This document shows positions 36,987 through 45,425 of a stretch of 64,000 nucleotides of DNA, piece by piece. The position numbers and the translations under genes are program-made. The DNA comes from DASQUK01 sp046726215 (lineage in GTDB: Bacteria > Actinomycetota > Acidimicrobiia > Acidimicrobiales > VFJN01). Every line of letters starts with the position of its first letter. Positions within the stretch are counted from its first letter, which is position 1. The stretch covers positions 65,446 to 129,445 of the forward strand of contig JBKPAA010000019.1 in the NCBI GenBank assembly GCA_046726215.1. Direction: 5' to 3'. The notes beneath the pieces are model-generated. The model had not been told where the DNA came from, did no database searches, and saw only the letters and a program-made list of their open reading frames with translations.

Positions 36987-38000
36987 ATGTCCATCCGTGT
37001 GGGGATCAACGGCTTCGGCCGCATCGGCCGCAACTTCTTCCGAGCGGCGAGGAAGGTCGGCGCCGACATCGACATCGTCGCGGTCAACGACATCGGCTCG
37101 GTCGAAACGATGGCCCACCTGCTCCGGTACGACTCGGTTTTCGGCCGGATCGACGAAGACATCCAGGTGGCCGACGACGGCATCAAGGTTGGCGGCGACA
37201 GCTTCAAGGTCCTGGCCGTGCGCGACCCCAAGGAGCTGCCCTGGGCGGATCTCGGCGTCGACGTGGTCGTCGAGTCGACGGGGATCTTCACGAGCCGCGA
37301 CCAGGCGGCGATGCACCTCGACGCCGGGGCGCCCTACGTCATCGTCTCGGCCCCGTCCAAGGGTGCCGACGCCACGTTCGTGCCGGGCGTCAACGAGGAC
37401 ACGTTCGACCCCGCCCAGCACAAGGTGGTGTCAAACGCCTCGTGCACCACCAACTGCTTCGTGCCGATGGTCAAGGTGCTCGACGACGCCTTCGGGGTCG
37501 AGAGGGGTCTGATGACGACCGTTCACGCCTACACCGGCGACCAGATGCTGGTGGACGGCCCCCACAGGGACCTGCGCCGTGCCCGCGCCGCCGCCATCAA
37601 CATCGTGCCCACCAGCACGGGTGCCGCCCGGGCCACGGGACAGGTGCTCGACGCCATGCAGGGCCGGCTCGACGGCCAATCGCTCCGGGTACCGGTGGTG
37701 GACGGCTCGCTCACCGACTTCACGGCGGTGCTGGCTCGCGAGACATCGGTCGACGAGGTCAACGAGGCTTTCAGGGCGGCGTCGCAGTCGGGGCGGCTGG
37801 CCGGCGTGGTCGACTACTCGGAGGCGCCGCTGGTGTCGACCGACGTCGTGGGCTCGTCCGCGAGCTGCACCTTTGACAGCCTGCTCACCCAGGTCATCGG
37901 CAACATGGCCAAGGTGTTCGGCTGGTACGACAACGAATGGGGCTATTCCCACCGGCTGGTCGACCTCGCCCTGATGGTCGGCGCCACCAACCAGAAGTAG
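36987..38000 (+). CDS. gap: glyceraldehyde-3-phosphate dehydrogenase, type I
   Basis: Predicted 337 residues. NAD-binding GINGFGRIGRNFFRAA, VNDIGS, VESTGIFTSRDQA; catalytic Cys in SNASCTTNC; phosphate sites in VHAYTGDQM and PTSTGAARA; C-terminal GWYDNEWGYSHRLVDL. It oxidises glyceraldehyde 3-phosphate to 1,3-bisphosphoglycerate. Asp follows the second strand in VAVNDIG, fitting NAD rather than NADP. First gene of the gap-pgk-tpiA glycolytic unit; ATG with a purine-rich SD. The gene whiA, usually between yvcK and gap in actinobacteria, is absent here. Confidence 0.97.
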   Translation: MSIRVGINGFGRIGRNFFRAARKVGADIDIVAVNDIGSVETMAHLLRYDSVFGRIDEDIQVADDGIKVGGDSFKVLAVRDPKELPWADLGVDVVVESTGIFTSRDQAAMHLDAGAPYVIVSAPSKGADATFVPGVNEDTFDPAQHKVVSNASCTTNCFVPMVKVLDDAFGVERGLMTTVHAYTGDQMLVDGPHRDLRRARAAAINIVPTSTGAARATGQVLDAMQGRLDGQSLRVPVVDGSLTDFTAVLARETSVDEVNEAFRAASQSGRLAGVVDYSEAPLVSTDVVGSSASCTFDSLLTQVIGNMAKVFGWYDNEWGYSHRLVDLALMVGATNQK

Positions 38001-38010
38001 AGCCGGCCGG

Positions 38011-39156
38011 GTGACCACCGGCTCGGCCCCTGGCGTCCCTGTGCTGGAGGACCTGCCCGCCCTCGAGGGGCGGCGGGTGCTCCTGCGGGCCGACTTCAAC
38101 GTGCCGCTGCGGGACGGCGAGATCGCCGACGACCTGCGGATCCGCGCCGCCCTGCCCACCATCGAGTGGCTGCGCGGTCGCGGCGCCGAGGTCGTGGCCT
38201 CCACCCACCTGGGGCGGCCCAAGGGGACGCCCGACCCCCGCTACTCGGTCGAGCCGGTGCGCCGGCGCCTCGCCGAGTTGGCGCCGGGCGTCGAGCTGCT
38301 CGAGAACCTCCGCTTCGATCCCGGCGAGGAGGCCAACGACCCTGCATTCGTTGCCAGGCTGGTCGACGGGTTCGACGCCTACGTCAACGACGCGTTCGGC
38401 GCATCGCACCGGGCCCACGCCTCGATCGTGGGGCCGCCCCAGTTCCTGCCCTCGGCGGCGGGGCGCTTGCTGGCCAAGGAGGTCGACGTCCTGCTCGGCC
38501 TGCGGACCGACCCCCGCCGGCCGTTCGTCGCCGTCCTCGGCGGATCGAAGGTCAGCGACAAGCTCTCCGTGGTCGAGGCGCTGCTCGACGTGGCCGACAC
38601 GCTGCTCATCGGCGGCGCCATGTGCTTCACGTTCCTGGGCGCGCAGGGCAACCCGATCGGCGCCAGCCTGTTCGAGGAGCACATGGTCGACGACTGCCGG
38701 CGGTTGCTCGACGGGCACGGGGACCGGCTGGTGCTGCCGACCGACATCACGGCGCTGGGTCCGGGCGGCGAGCTCATGAACCCCGGCGCCGGAGGTGAGG
38801 TGCGCCAGCTGGGCACCCGGCTCCCCGAGGCATGGATCGGCGCGGACATCGGGCCCGGGACGGCGGCCGACTTCGGCGACCGCATCGCAGACGCCCGCAC
38901 CGCGTTCTGGAACGGACCGATGGGCGTGTTCGAGGACCGCCGCTTCGGGGCCGGCACGCGCGCCGTGGCCCAGGCGATGGCCGAGACCGAGGCGTTCACG
39001 GTCGTCGGTGGCGGCGACAGTGCGGCGGCGTTGGCGCAGTTCGGGCTGAGCGACGCCGTCGATCACGTCTCGACCGGTGGCGGCGCCTCGTTGGAACTGC
39101 TCGAGAAGGGCGACCTGCCGGGCCTGGCGGCGCTCCGCGGCGAGTGGAAGGGCTGA
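38011..39156 (+). CDS. pgk: phosphoglycerate kinase
   Basis: Predicted 381 residues. N-domain RADFNVPLRDGEIADDLRI and STHLGRPKG bind 3-phosphoglycerate; VAVLGGSKVSDKL and the C-domain AFWNGPMGVFED, VVGGGDSAAAL and STGGGASLELLE bind ADP. It makes ATP from 1,3-bisphosphoglycerate. It starts at GTG 38011, ten bases after gap. Slightly shorter than most Pgk (about 390-400) by trimmed loops only. Palindromic repeat family 3 separates it from tpiA. Confidence 0.97.
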   Translation: MTTGSAPGVPVLEDLPALEGRRVLLRADFNVPLRDGEIADDLRIRAALPTIEWLRGRGAEVVASTHLGRPKGTPDPRYSVEPVRRRLAELAPGVELLENLRFDPGEEANDPAFVARLVDGFDAYVNDAFGASHRAHASIVGPPQFLPSAAGRLLAKEVDVLLGLRTDPRRPFVAVLGGSKVSDKLSVVEALLDVADTLLIGGAMCFTFLGAQGNPIGASLFEEHMVDDCRRLLDGHGDRLVLPTDITALGPGGELMNPGAGGEVRQLGTRLPEAWIGADIGPGTAADFGDRIADARTAFWNGPMGVFEDRRFGAGTRAVAQAMAETEAFTVVGGGDSAAALAQFGLSDAVDHVSTGGGASLELLEKGDLPGLAALRGEWKG

Positions 39157-39161
39157 CCCGG

Positions 39162-39259
39162 CGAGGCAATAGGGTCCGCCGGCAAGGACTGGAGGCAATA
39201 CCGTCCGGGGGCCGGCTCCGGTTGCCTCGAGAGCTCGGCGCCGGTCCTTATTGCCTCGG
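39162..39259. repeat. intergenic palindromic repeat family 3, copy A (pgk-tpiA)
   Basis: Two nested inverted pairs of a GAGGCAA word: outer CGAGGCAATA (39162-39171) with TATTGCCTCG (39249-39258), extendable to ~20 bases with three mismatches; inner GAGGCAA (39192-39198) with TTGCCTC (39222-39228). A relative lies at 52921-53018. It starts 6 bases after the pgk stop and ends next to the tpiA SD (GGAGG), so it may affect how much message reaches tpiA. Confidence 0.7.
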
Positions 39260-39270
39260 ACTGGAGGACG

Positions 39271-40077
39271 ATGACGATGGTCGAGGCCGACCGTAAGGGC
39301 CGGAAGCCGCTCATCAGCGGCAACTGGAAGATGTATCTCAACCACTTCGAGGCGACGGCACTGGTGCAGAAGCTCGTCTACGAGCTCACCCCGGGGGACT
39401 ACGCCGCCGTCGACGTGTCGATCCACCCGTCGTTCACGAACCTCCGGACGGTGCAGACCTACTTCCTGGCCGAGAAGGACCTCGTCCCGATCGCCATCGG
39501 GGCGCAGAACTCCCACTGGGAGGAGAAGGGCCCATACACCGGCGAGGTGTCGCCCGCCGCCCTGCGCAAGCTCGACGTGGCGTACGTGATCGCCGGGCAC
39601 TCCGAGCGCCGCGAGCTGTTCGGCGAGACCGACGACGTGGTCAACCGCAAGGTGCGCGCCATCTTGCGGTGGGACATGACGCCGATCCTGTGCGTGGGCG
39701 AGACGCTCGAGGAGCGCGAGGCGGGCACCACCGAGGCCAAAGTGACGGGCCAGGTCGAGGCCGGCCTGTCGGGCCTTGCTCCCGAGCAGGTGGCCGCACT
39801 GGTGATCGCCTACGAGCCCATCTGGGCCATCGGCACGGGCCGCACCGCAACGCCCGACGACGCGCAGGCGGTGTGCGCCACCATCCGGGAGACCGTGCGA
39901 CGCATCTGCGGCGCCGCAGCCGGGGACGCCCTGCGCATCCAGTACGGCGGGTCGGTCAAGCCTGGGAACGCAGCCGACCTCATGGCCTGCCCCGACATCG
40001 ACGGTGCCCTGGTGGGTGGCGCCAGCCTCGAGAGCGACTCGTTCGCCGCGATCGTGCGCTACCGCGACCGCACCTGA
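39271..40077 (+). CDS. tpiA: triosephosphate isomerase
   Basis: Predicted 268 residues. ISGNWKMYLN (catalytic Lys), VIAGHSERRELFGETD (electrophile His), VIAYEPIWAIGTGRTATP (catalytic Glu and flexible loop) and IQYGGSVKPGNA with VGGASLESDSFAAI (phosphate loop). It interconverts dihydroxyacetone phosphate and glyceraldehyde 3-phosphate. ATG 39271 has GGAGG 4-5 bases upstream. In many actinobacteria secG follows tpiA directly; here an oligopeptide transporter operon lies between. Confidence 0.97.
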   Translation: MTMVEADRKGRKPLISGNWKMYLNHFEATALVQKLVYELTPGDYAAVDVSIHPSFTNLRTVQTYFLAEKDLVPIAIGAQNSHWEEKGPYTGEVSPAALRKLDVAYVIAGHSERRELFGETDDVVNRKVRAILRWDMTPILCVGETLEEREAGTTEAKVTGQVEAGLSGLAPEQVAALVIAYEPIWAIGTGRTATPDDAQAVCATIRETVRRICGAAAGDALRIQYGGSVKPGNAADLMACPDIDGALVGGASLESDSFAAIVRYRDRT

Positions 40078-40438
40078 TTCGATCCCGGATGGCGTCCCGA
40101 TCGCCCCAGGATGGTGTGACGGGCGCCACGGAGTGCTACACACGGGCCAGACGGAGCTAACGACAGCGCTCCGGCCCAGGTGCAGGTTGTGTGACGATGC
40201 CGCGACAGGCTGACGCGAATGTCCATTTGGATGTCCTTCAGGGTGTCGTCTGGATCACCGAATCGGTGCCTGGGCAGGCGATCCTGCTAAGTTTCGTCTG
40301 TTCACCGGGGGTGGGTTCGACCACCTCCGGGTACACCCACCCGGGGGGAGTCGCCGTGGTCCCATCGGTCGCAACCGCGATCGGTCGTGACGTCTCTTCC
40401 CTGGCGGTTCATCATGACCATTGAGGAGGTCCTCCAAA
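40078..40438 (+). promoter_or_regulatory. promoter and long leader of the oligopeptide transporter operon
   Basis: A 361-base gap without a gene. TAAGTT (40288-40293) is the best -10 candidate, giving a ~140-base leader. The leader has a hairpin GGGTGGGT (40309-40316) / ACCCACCC (40335-40342) with an 18-base loop, and the SD GGAGG (40425-40429) followed after one base by its own complement CCTCC (40431-40435). I matched no known riboswitch class. The first ~200 bases show nothing clear. Confidence 0.45.
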
Positions 40439-42136
40439 GTGAGACGACAGCGCAGGGGCCTCAGGCTCCTTGCTCTCATCCTGGGACTCTCGCTCGTGGC
40501 CGCCGCCTGTGGCGGTGACGACGACAGCGGAGGGGACGAGGCTGCAGCACCAGAGGGAGAACAACCAACACAAGGTGGCGAGTTCGTCGAGCTCGGCACC
40601 TTCGTAGGCGACCCGCCCGAGTTCCTCGATCCCGGGCTGAACTCGACGCTCGACGCGTACCAGGTCGTCAACGCCCTGTACGACGGCCTGACCGAGCTCG
40701 ATGCGAGCGACCCCGAGAACCCCGTCGTCACGGGGCAGGTCGCCGAGTCGTGGGAGTCGAACGACGACGCCACCGAGTGGACGTTCACAATCCGCGACGA
40801 CCTGTTCTTCTCGGACGGCGAGCAGGTGTTGCCCAGCTCGTTCCAGCGGGCGTGGGAGCGGGCATCCAACCCTGACTTCGCCGGTGACTACTCGTACCTG
40901 TTCAACTTCATCCAGGGGGGTGCCGAGAAGCTCGACGGTACGGCCGACAAGCTGGCCGGTGTCGAGGTCGACGACGAGGCGATGACCCTCAAGGTCACGC
41001 TCTCAGCGCCGTACTCGAACTTCGCGACCGTGGCCGGGTTCCAGATCTTCTTCCCGATGCCATCGGCCGTGGACGATCTGGCCGACCAGAAGCAGTGGGA
41101 CCGGGGCATGATGATCGGCAACGGTCCGTTCATGCTCGAGAAGCCTCGCACCGACACGGACATCTTCCTGGTCCCGAACCCCAAGTGGGACGGCACCAAG
41201 TACCCGGATCTCGACCTGCCGGAGCAGCCCTACGTCGACCGGATCGACTTCCGCGTTACCGCCGACCCCGACACCTCGTACAACTCGTTCGAGGCCGGTG
41301 AGGGCGCCAACGCCCAGATCCCGCCAGGCCGATACGCCGCGGCCCAGGACACGTACGCGACCACACTGGACGTCGACATCCTGGGTTCGTACCACTTCGA
41401 CATCAACATGGACGACCCGGTGCTCGGTGGCGACAAGGGCCTGAAGCTGCGCCAGGCGATCCAGCAGGCGGTCAACCGCGATGAGATCGTCGAGGCCGTG
41501 TTCGAGAACATCGCCCGAGTCACCTCCAACGGCGTGACGCCCAAGGGCATCCCCGGGTGGGGCCCGGACCTGTGCGACATCTGCAAGTACGACCCCGACG
41601 CCGCGAAGGCGTCCCTCGAGGAATGGAAGTCCGAGGGCAACGAGCTGACCAAGCCGTTGCAGATCCAGTTCAACACCGGTCAGTACCATGACCAGGTTGC
41701 GGCGATCCTGATCGACAACCTGGCCGACATCGGCATCGAGGCCGTCCAGGCCCCGATCGACCAGGAGACGTACTTCTCGCAGCTGGCCGATGGTGCCTGC
41801 GTCATCTGCCGGGCCGGGTGGTACGCCGACTACCCGACGTACGACAACTTCATGTACGACCTGTACCACTCGGATGCGGCCCACGGCGGCAACAACTACT
41901 CGAACTACCAGAACCCGGAGTTCGACCAGTTGGTCGACGAGGCCAAGGCGACGACCGACGCCGACAAGCAGGGCGAGCTGTTCCGGCAGGCCGAGTCGAT
42001 CCTGCTCGAGGACTCGGCGGTCATCCCGCTCAACTGGTACAAGGGCGACTACGTCTACAACGCCGACGTGCTCGGCGGGTTCACCCAAACCAACATGGGC
42101 CTGATCACCTGGGAGAAGGTCTTCGTCAAGCAGTGA
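40439..42136 (+). CDS. oppA: peptide/oligopeptide ABC transporter substrate-binding lipoprotein
   Basis: Predicted 565 residues. Lipoprotein signal: basic start, hydrophobic LLALILGLSLVAAAC with lipobox Cys24, then an acidic/Gly linker. The mature part is an SBP family 5 protein: LVNALYDGLTE-like VVNALYDGLTELDAS, AESWESNDDATEWTFTIRDDLFFSDGEQVLPSSF, and LRQAIQQAVNRDEIVEAVF. It captures peptides or similar solutes outside the membrane. GTG 40439 has GAGGAGG ~9 bases upstream; TTG 40421 would add six residues before the signal. Lower-GC wobble use than neighbours is not evident. Confidence 0.93.
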   Translation: MRRQRRGLRLLALILGLSLVAAACGGDDDSGGDEAAAPEGEQPTQGGEFVELGTFVGDPPEFLDPGLNSTLDAYQVVNALYDGLTELDASDPENPVVTGQVAESWESNDDATEWTFTIRDDLFFSDGEQVLPSSFQRAWERASNPDFAGDYSYLFNFIQGGAEKLDGTADKLAGVEVDDEAMTLKVTLSAPYSNFATVAGFQIFFPMPSAVDDLADQKQWDRGMMIGNGPFMLEKPRTDTDIFLVPNPKWDGTKYPDLDLPEQPYVDRIDFRVTADPDTSYNSFEAGEGANAQIPPGRYAAAQDTYATTLDVDILGSYHFDINMDDPVLGGDKGLKLRQAIQQAVNRDEIVEAVFENIARVTSNGVTPKGIPGWGPDLCDICKYDPDAAKASLEEWKSEGNELTKPLQIQFNTGQYHDQVAAILIDNLADIGIEAVQAPIDQETYFSQLADGACVICRAGWYADYPTYDNFMYDLYHSDAAHGGNNYSNYQNPEFDQLVDEAKATTDADKQGELFRQAESILLEDSAVIPLNWYKGDYVYNADVLGGFTQTNMGLITWEKVFVKQ

Positions 42137-42183
42137 GGTCCATAGAGCTACAACCAGGGTCCTGACCTCCAGGGCCTGAATGT

Positions 42184-42217
42184 GGTGACCGGGGGCGCGT
42201 CAGCGCCCTCGGTCACC
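42184..42217 (+). terminator. strong hairpin between oppA and oppB
   Basis: GGTGACCGGGGGCGC (42184-42198) pairs with GCGCCCTCGGTCACC (42203-42217): 15-base arms with one G-U type mismatch and a 4-base loop, no U-tract. In this place such hairpins often stabilise the binding-protein mRNA or partly stop transcription, making much more binding protein than permease. Confidence 0.6.
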
Positions 42218-42237
42218 TGCCCCGGCCAGAGACAACG

Positions 42238-43245
42238 ATGACCAGCTACATCATCCGCCGCCTGCTCCTCATCATCCCGACAGTGTTCCTCGCACTGTCG
42301 TTCCTGTTCTTCCTGTTCTTCACCCTTCCGGGCGACCCCGCGCAACTCATCGCCGGCGGCGAGGCTCGTGTGGTCGACCCCGGGGTGACGGAGCGCATCA
42401 ACGACCGCTACGGGCTCGACGACCCGATCCCAAACCAGTTCGTGGACTACTGGAAGCGCACGATCAAATGGGACCTCGGCGAGTCGTTCCTCGACCGCCG
42501 CAGCGTCAACGACATCCTGGGCGAGAAGGCGGTCAACAGCATCCGCCTGGGCATCTGGGCCATCCTCATCGAGATCGTCGTTGGCGTCTCCGTCGGCCTG
42601 CTCTCGGCCGTCCGGCGATATTCAATGGCCGATCGGTTCACAACGATCGCCACCGCGGCGGCGTCGGCGATCCCGGTGTTCGTGCTCGGCTTCGTGCTCC
42701 AATGGCTCTTCGCGGTCAAGCCCAACCAATGGGGCTGGCCCGAGTGGGCACGGCTCCGAACGTCGGGGCTCGGCCCCAACTCGTGGACCTTGTTCTTCAT
42801 TCCCACCGGTGACCAGTGGCGTTACCTGATCCTGCCGGCCATCGCACTGGCGAGCGTGGCGACCGCACTGGCGGCGCGGATGACCCGCGGGTCAATGCTC
42901 GAGGTGCAGCGGGCGGACTACATGCGCACCGCGCGCGCCAAGGGCCTGCGTGAACGCGACGTCGTGCTCAGGCACGGCCTGCGCAACGCCATGCTGCCGG
43001 TCATCACCCTCATCGGCATAGACTTCGGGACGGTCATCGGCGCTGCGGTGCTCACCGAGACCACATTCTCGTGGCCCGGGCTGGGCTCCGAGATCGCCAA
43101 CTCCGTCCAGGCGCGTGACCTGCCGGTGATCCTGGGCCTGACGCTGGCCGTCGTTATCGCCTTCGCGTTGGTCAACCTCATCGTTGACGTCTCGTACGCC
43201 TGGTTCGACCCACGCATCCGTCTCGGGAAGGGGGAGCACACATGA
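42238..43245 (+). CDS. oppB: oligopeptide ABC transporter permease (first)
   Basis: Predicted 335 residues with six hydrophobic segments. It begins MTSYIIRRLLLIIPTVFLALSF, the OppB/DppB hallmark, followed by PGDPAQLIAGG; the EAA loop RADYMRTARAKGLRERDVVLRHGLRNAM contacts the ATPases. It forms half the channel with oppC. ATG 42238; the stop overlaps oppC's ATG (ATGA). Confidence 0.94.
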   Translation: MTSYIIRRLLLIIPTVFLALSFLFFLFFTLPGDPAQLIAGGEARVVDPGVTERINDRYGLDDPIPNQFVDYWKRTIKWDLGESFLDRRSVNDILGEKAVNSIRLGIWAILIEIVVGVSVGLLSAVRRYSMADRFTTIATAAASAIPVFVLGFVLQWLFAVKPNQWGWPEWARLRTSGLGPNSWTLFFIPTGDQWRYLILPAIALASVATALAARMTRGSMLEVQRADYMRTARAKGLRERDVVLRHGLRNAMLPVITLIGIDFGTVIGAAVLTETTFSWPGLGSEIANSVQARDLPVILGLTLAVVIAFALVNLIVDVSYAWFDPRIRLGKGEHT

Positions 43246-44156
43246 CGATCGTCGCGCCGGGTGCGCCGACTGCGATCACCGGTGCACCCGAACCAACGGC
43301 AGCCGAAGACCTCGGCGAGGCCCGTCCCCTGCGGAAGGACATCTGGCGGCGCTTTCGGCGCAACCGCCTGGCGATGGTGGGGCTGATATTCCTCATCCTG
43401 CTGCTGCTGGTGGCGATCTTCGCCCCCGTCATCGCTCCGTACGGCATCACGGAGCGATCGAGCGAGTTCCGGCAGGGACCGTCGGCCGACCACTGGTTCG
43501 GCACCGACCCCATCGGGCGCGACGTGTTCAGCCGGGTGGTCTACGGCGCACGGGTCTCGCTGCGCATCGGGTTCCTGGCCACGGCGCTGTCGCTGCTCAT
43601 CGGGGTGACCCTGGGGGCCTTCGCCGGCTTCCTCGGGGGATTCAGCGACACGGTGATCACCCGGATCATCGACGTGTTCCTGGCGATCCCCTACATCGTG
43701 CTCGCCGTGGCCATCGCCTCGGTGTTCGGCCGCAGCGAGAACGCGGTCCTGCTCGTGCTGGGCCTCACCGGGTGGCTGGCGATCGCCCGCATCGTCCGTG
43801 CGAGCTTCCTCTCGCTCAAGAACCTCGAGTACTCCGAGGCGGCCCTCGCCCTCGGGTTCTCGCGCTGGCGCGTGATGTCGCGGCACATCCTGCCCAACGC
43901 GCTGCAGCCGATCATTGTGTACGGAACGATCGCAGTGGGGGGTGTGATCCTGGCCGAGGCCGCGCTGTCGTTCCTCAACGTCGGTCCGCAGGATCCCACG
44001 CCGGCCTGGGGCCTCATGGTCGCCCAGGGGAAGGGCACGCTCTCCAACGCCCCGCACCTGTTGTTCTTCCCGGGTGCCGCCATCTTTCTTACCGTGCTCG
44101 CCTTCGTTTTCGTCGGCGATGGGCTGCGCGACGCCCTCGACCCGAAGCTCAAGTAG
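43242..44156 (+). CDS. oppC: oligopeptide ABC transporter permease (second)
   Basis: Predicted 304 residues. N-terminal cytosolic tail with RPLRKDIWRRFRRNRLAMVGLIFLILL (OppC_N), HWFGTDPIGRDVFSRVVYGARVSL (family signature) and the EAA loop SEAALALGFSRWRVMSRHILPNA. Five to six membrane segments. It pairs with oppB. ATGA overlap with oppB; oppD follows after 3 bases. Confidence 0.94.
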   Translation: MTIVAPGAPTAITGAPEPTAAEDLGEARPLRKDIWRRFRRNRLAMVGLIFLILLLLVAIFAPVIAPYGITERSSEFRQGPSADHWFGTDPIGRDVFSRVVYGARVSLRIGFLATALSLLIGVTLGAFAGFLGGFSDTVITRIIDVFLAIPYIVLAVAIASVFGRSENAVLLVLGLTGWLAIARIVRASFLSLKNLEYSEAALALGFSRWRVMSRHILPNALQPIIVYGTIAVGGVILAEAALSFLNVGPQDPTPAWGLMVAQGKGTLSNAPHLLFFPGAAIFLTVLAFVFVGDGLRDALDPKLK

Positions 44157-44159
44157 GCG

Positions 44160-45425
44160 ATGGCTGAGATCGAGCTCGAACCCGATGCCCGGCGCTCGGT
44201 CGCCGGCAAGGACGTGCTCCTGTCGGTGCGGGATCTGCGCGCCGGCTTCGAGACCGATGACGGCCGGGTGCAGGCCATCGACGGCGTGTCGTTCGACATC
44301 ACTCGCGGCGAGGTGTTCGCCATCGTGGGCGAGTCGGGCTCGGGCAAGTCGGTGACCGCCATGTCGATCCTCGGGCTCCAGCCGACGCTGGATGTGACCG
44401 GGGGCGAGATCCTCTGGAAGGGCCGCGATCTCCTCACCTTCACGGAGGAGGAGCGCCGCGCGGTCCGGGGCAAGGAGATCGCCATGATCTTCCAGGACCC
44501 CCTGACGGCGCTCAACCCCGTCCATACGGTCGGCCGGCAGATCGGCGAGATGGCCCGGATCCACGAGGGGGTCAGCAAGAAGCAGGCCCTCGAGCGCGCC
44601 GTCGAGATGCTCGAACTGGTCGGCATCCCGGAGGCGCGCAAGCGGGCGAACATGTACCCGCACGAGTTCTCGGGCGGCATGCGCCAGCGGGCCATGATCG
44701 CCATGGCGATCACGTGCAAGCCCGACCTGCTCATCGCCGACGAACCCACCACTGCGCTCGACGTGACCGTGCAGGCCCAGGTGCTGGAGGTGCTTGTCGA
44801 GATCAAGGACGAGATCGACTCGGCGATCGTGCTCATCACCCACGACCTGGGCGTCGTGGCCGGTCTGGCGCAGCGGGTGATGGTCATGTACGCCGGCCAG
44901 CAGGTCGAGCTGGGCACGACGCACGAGATCTTCTACGAGACCCGCCACCCCTACACGCTCGGGCTACTGGCTAGCCTCCCGCGGCTCGACGACGTCGGCG
45001 ACGAGCCTCTCGTGCCCATCGTCGGGTCGCCGCCGTCGCTCATACGCAGGCCGTCGGGCTGCCCGTTCCACCCCCGCTGCCGTTTCGCGCGGGTGCCCGG
45101 CCTGTGCGACGCCGAGGTCCCGGCGCTCCGGCTCGTGGCCGGCGACGCCCACATGTCGGCGTGCCACTACGCCGAGGAGCTGGTCGACGTCTCTATCGAG
45201 TCACTGCGCGAGCTGGTCGACGTCACCGCCGAGGCGGAGCTGCTGGATCTCGGGGCCCTAGCGCCCGGGCCGAACGGTGAGGAGCGCGACACGGCCGATG
45301 CCACCGACCTGCTTGTGGAGGAGGGTGTCGCACATCCGGGCGTGATCGAGCGGAGCGTCGAGGACGACCACGCCGGCGCTTGGCCCGAGGCGCCCGAGAA
45401 CGGCCGGCCCCCAGAGGAGCGGTGA
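44160..45425 (+). CDS. oppD: oligopeptide ABC transporter ATP-binding protein (first)
   Basis: Predicted 421 residues. Walker A GESGSGKSVTAMSILGL, signature FSGGMRQRAMIAMAI, Walker B LLIADEPTTALDVTVQ, H-loop LITHDLGVVAG, and the oligopeptide-type C-terminal FHPRCRFA with Cys (CPFHPRC, LCDAEVPAL, CHYAEE), which in relatives binds an Fe-S cluster. After ~340 there is an ~80-residue acidic extension (ELVDVTAEAELLDLG...) not present in most OppD; its function is unknown. The stop overlaps oppF by one base (TGATG). Confidence 0.93.
   Translation: MAEIELEPDARRSVAGKDVLLSVRDLRAGFETDDGRVQAIDGVSFDITRGEVFAIVGESGSGKSVTAMSILGLQPTLDVTGGEILWKGRDLLTFTEEERRAVRGKEIAMIFQDPLTALNPVHTVGRQIGEMARIHEGVSKKQALERAVEMLELVGIPEARKRANMYPHEFSGGMRQRAMIAMAITCKPDLLIADEPTTALDVTVQAQVLEVLVEIKDEIDSAIVLITHDLGVVAGLAQRVMVMYAGQQVELGTTHEIFYETRHPYTLGLLASLPRLDDVGDEPLVPIVGSPPSLIRRPSGCPFHPRCRFARVPGLCDAEVPALRLVAGDAHMSACHYAEELVDVSIESLRELVDVTAEAELLDLGALAPGPNGEERDTADATDLLVEEGVAHPGVIERSVEDDHAGAWPEAPENGRPPEER

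Noticed and set aside
40078..40438. Riboswitch upstream of oppA
   Set aside because: Hairpins are present but no conserved core of a class I know; left as an unexplained leader.
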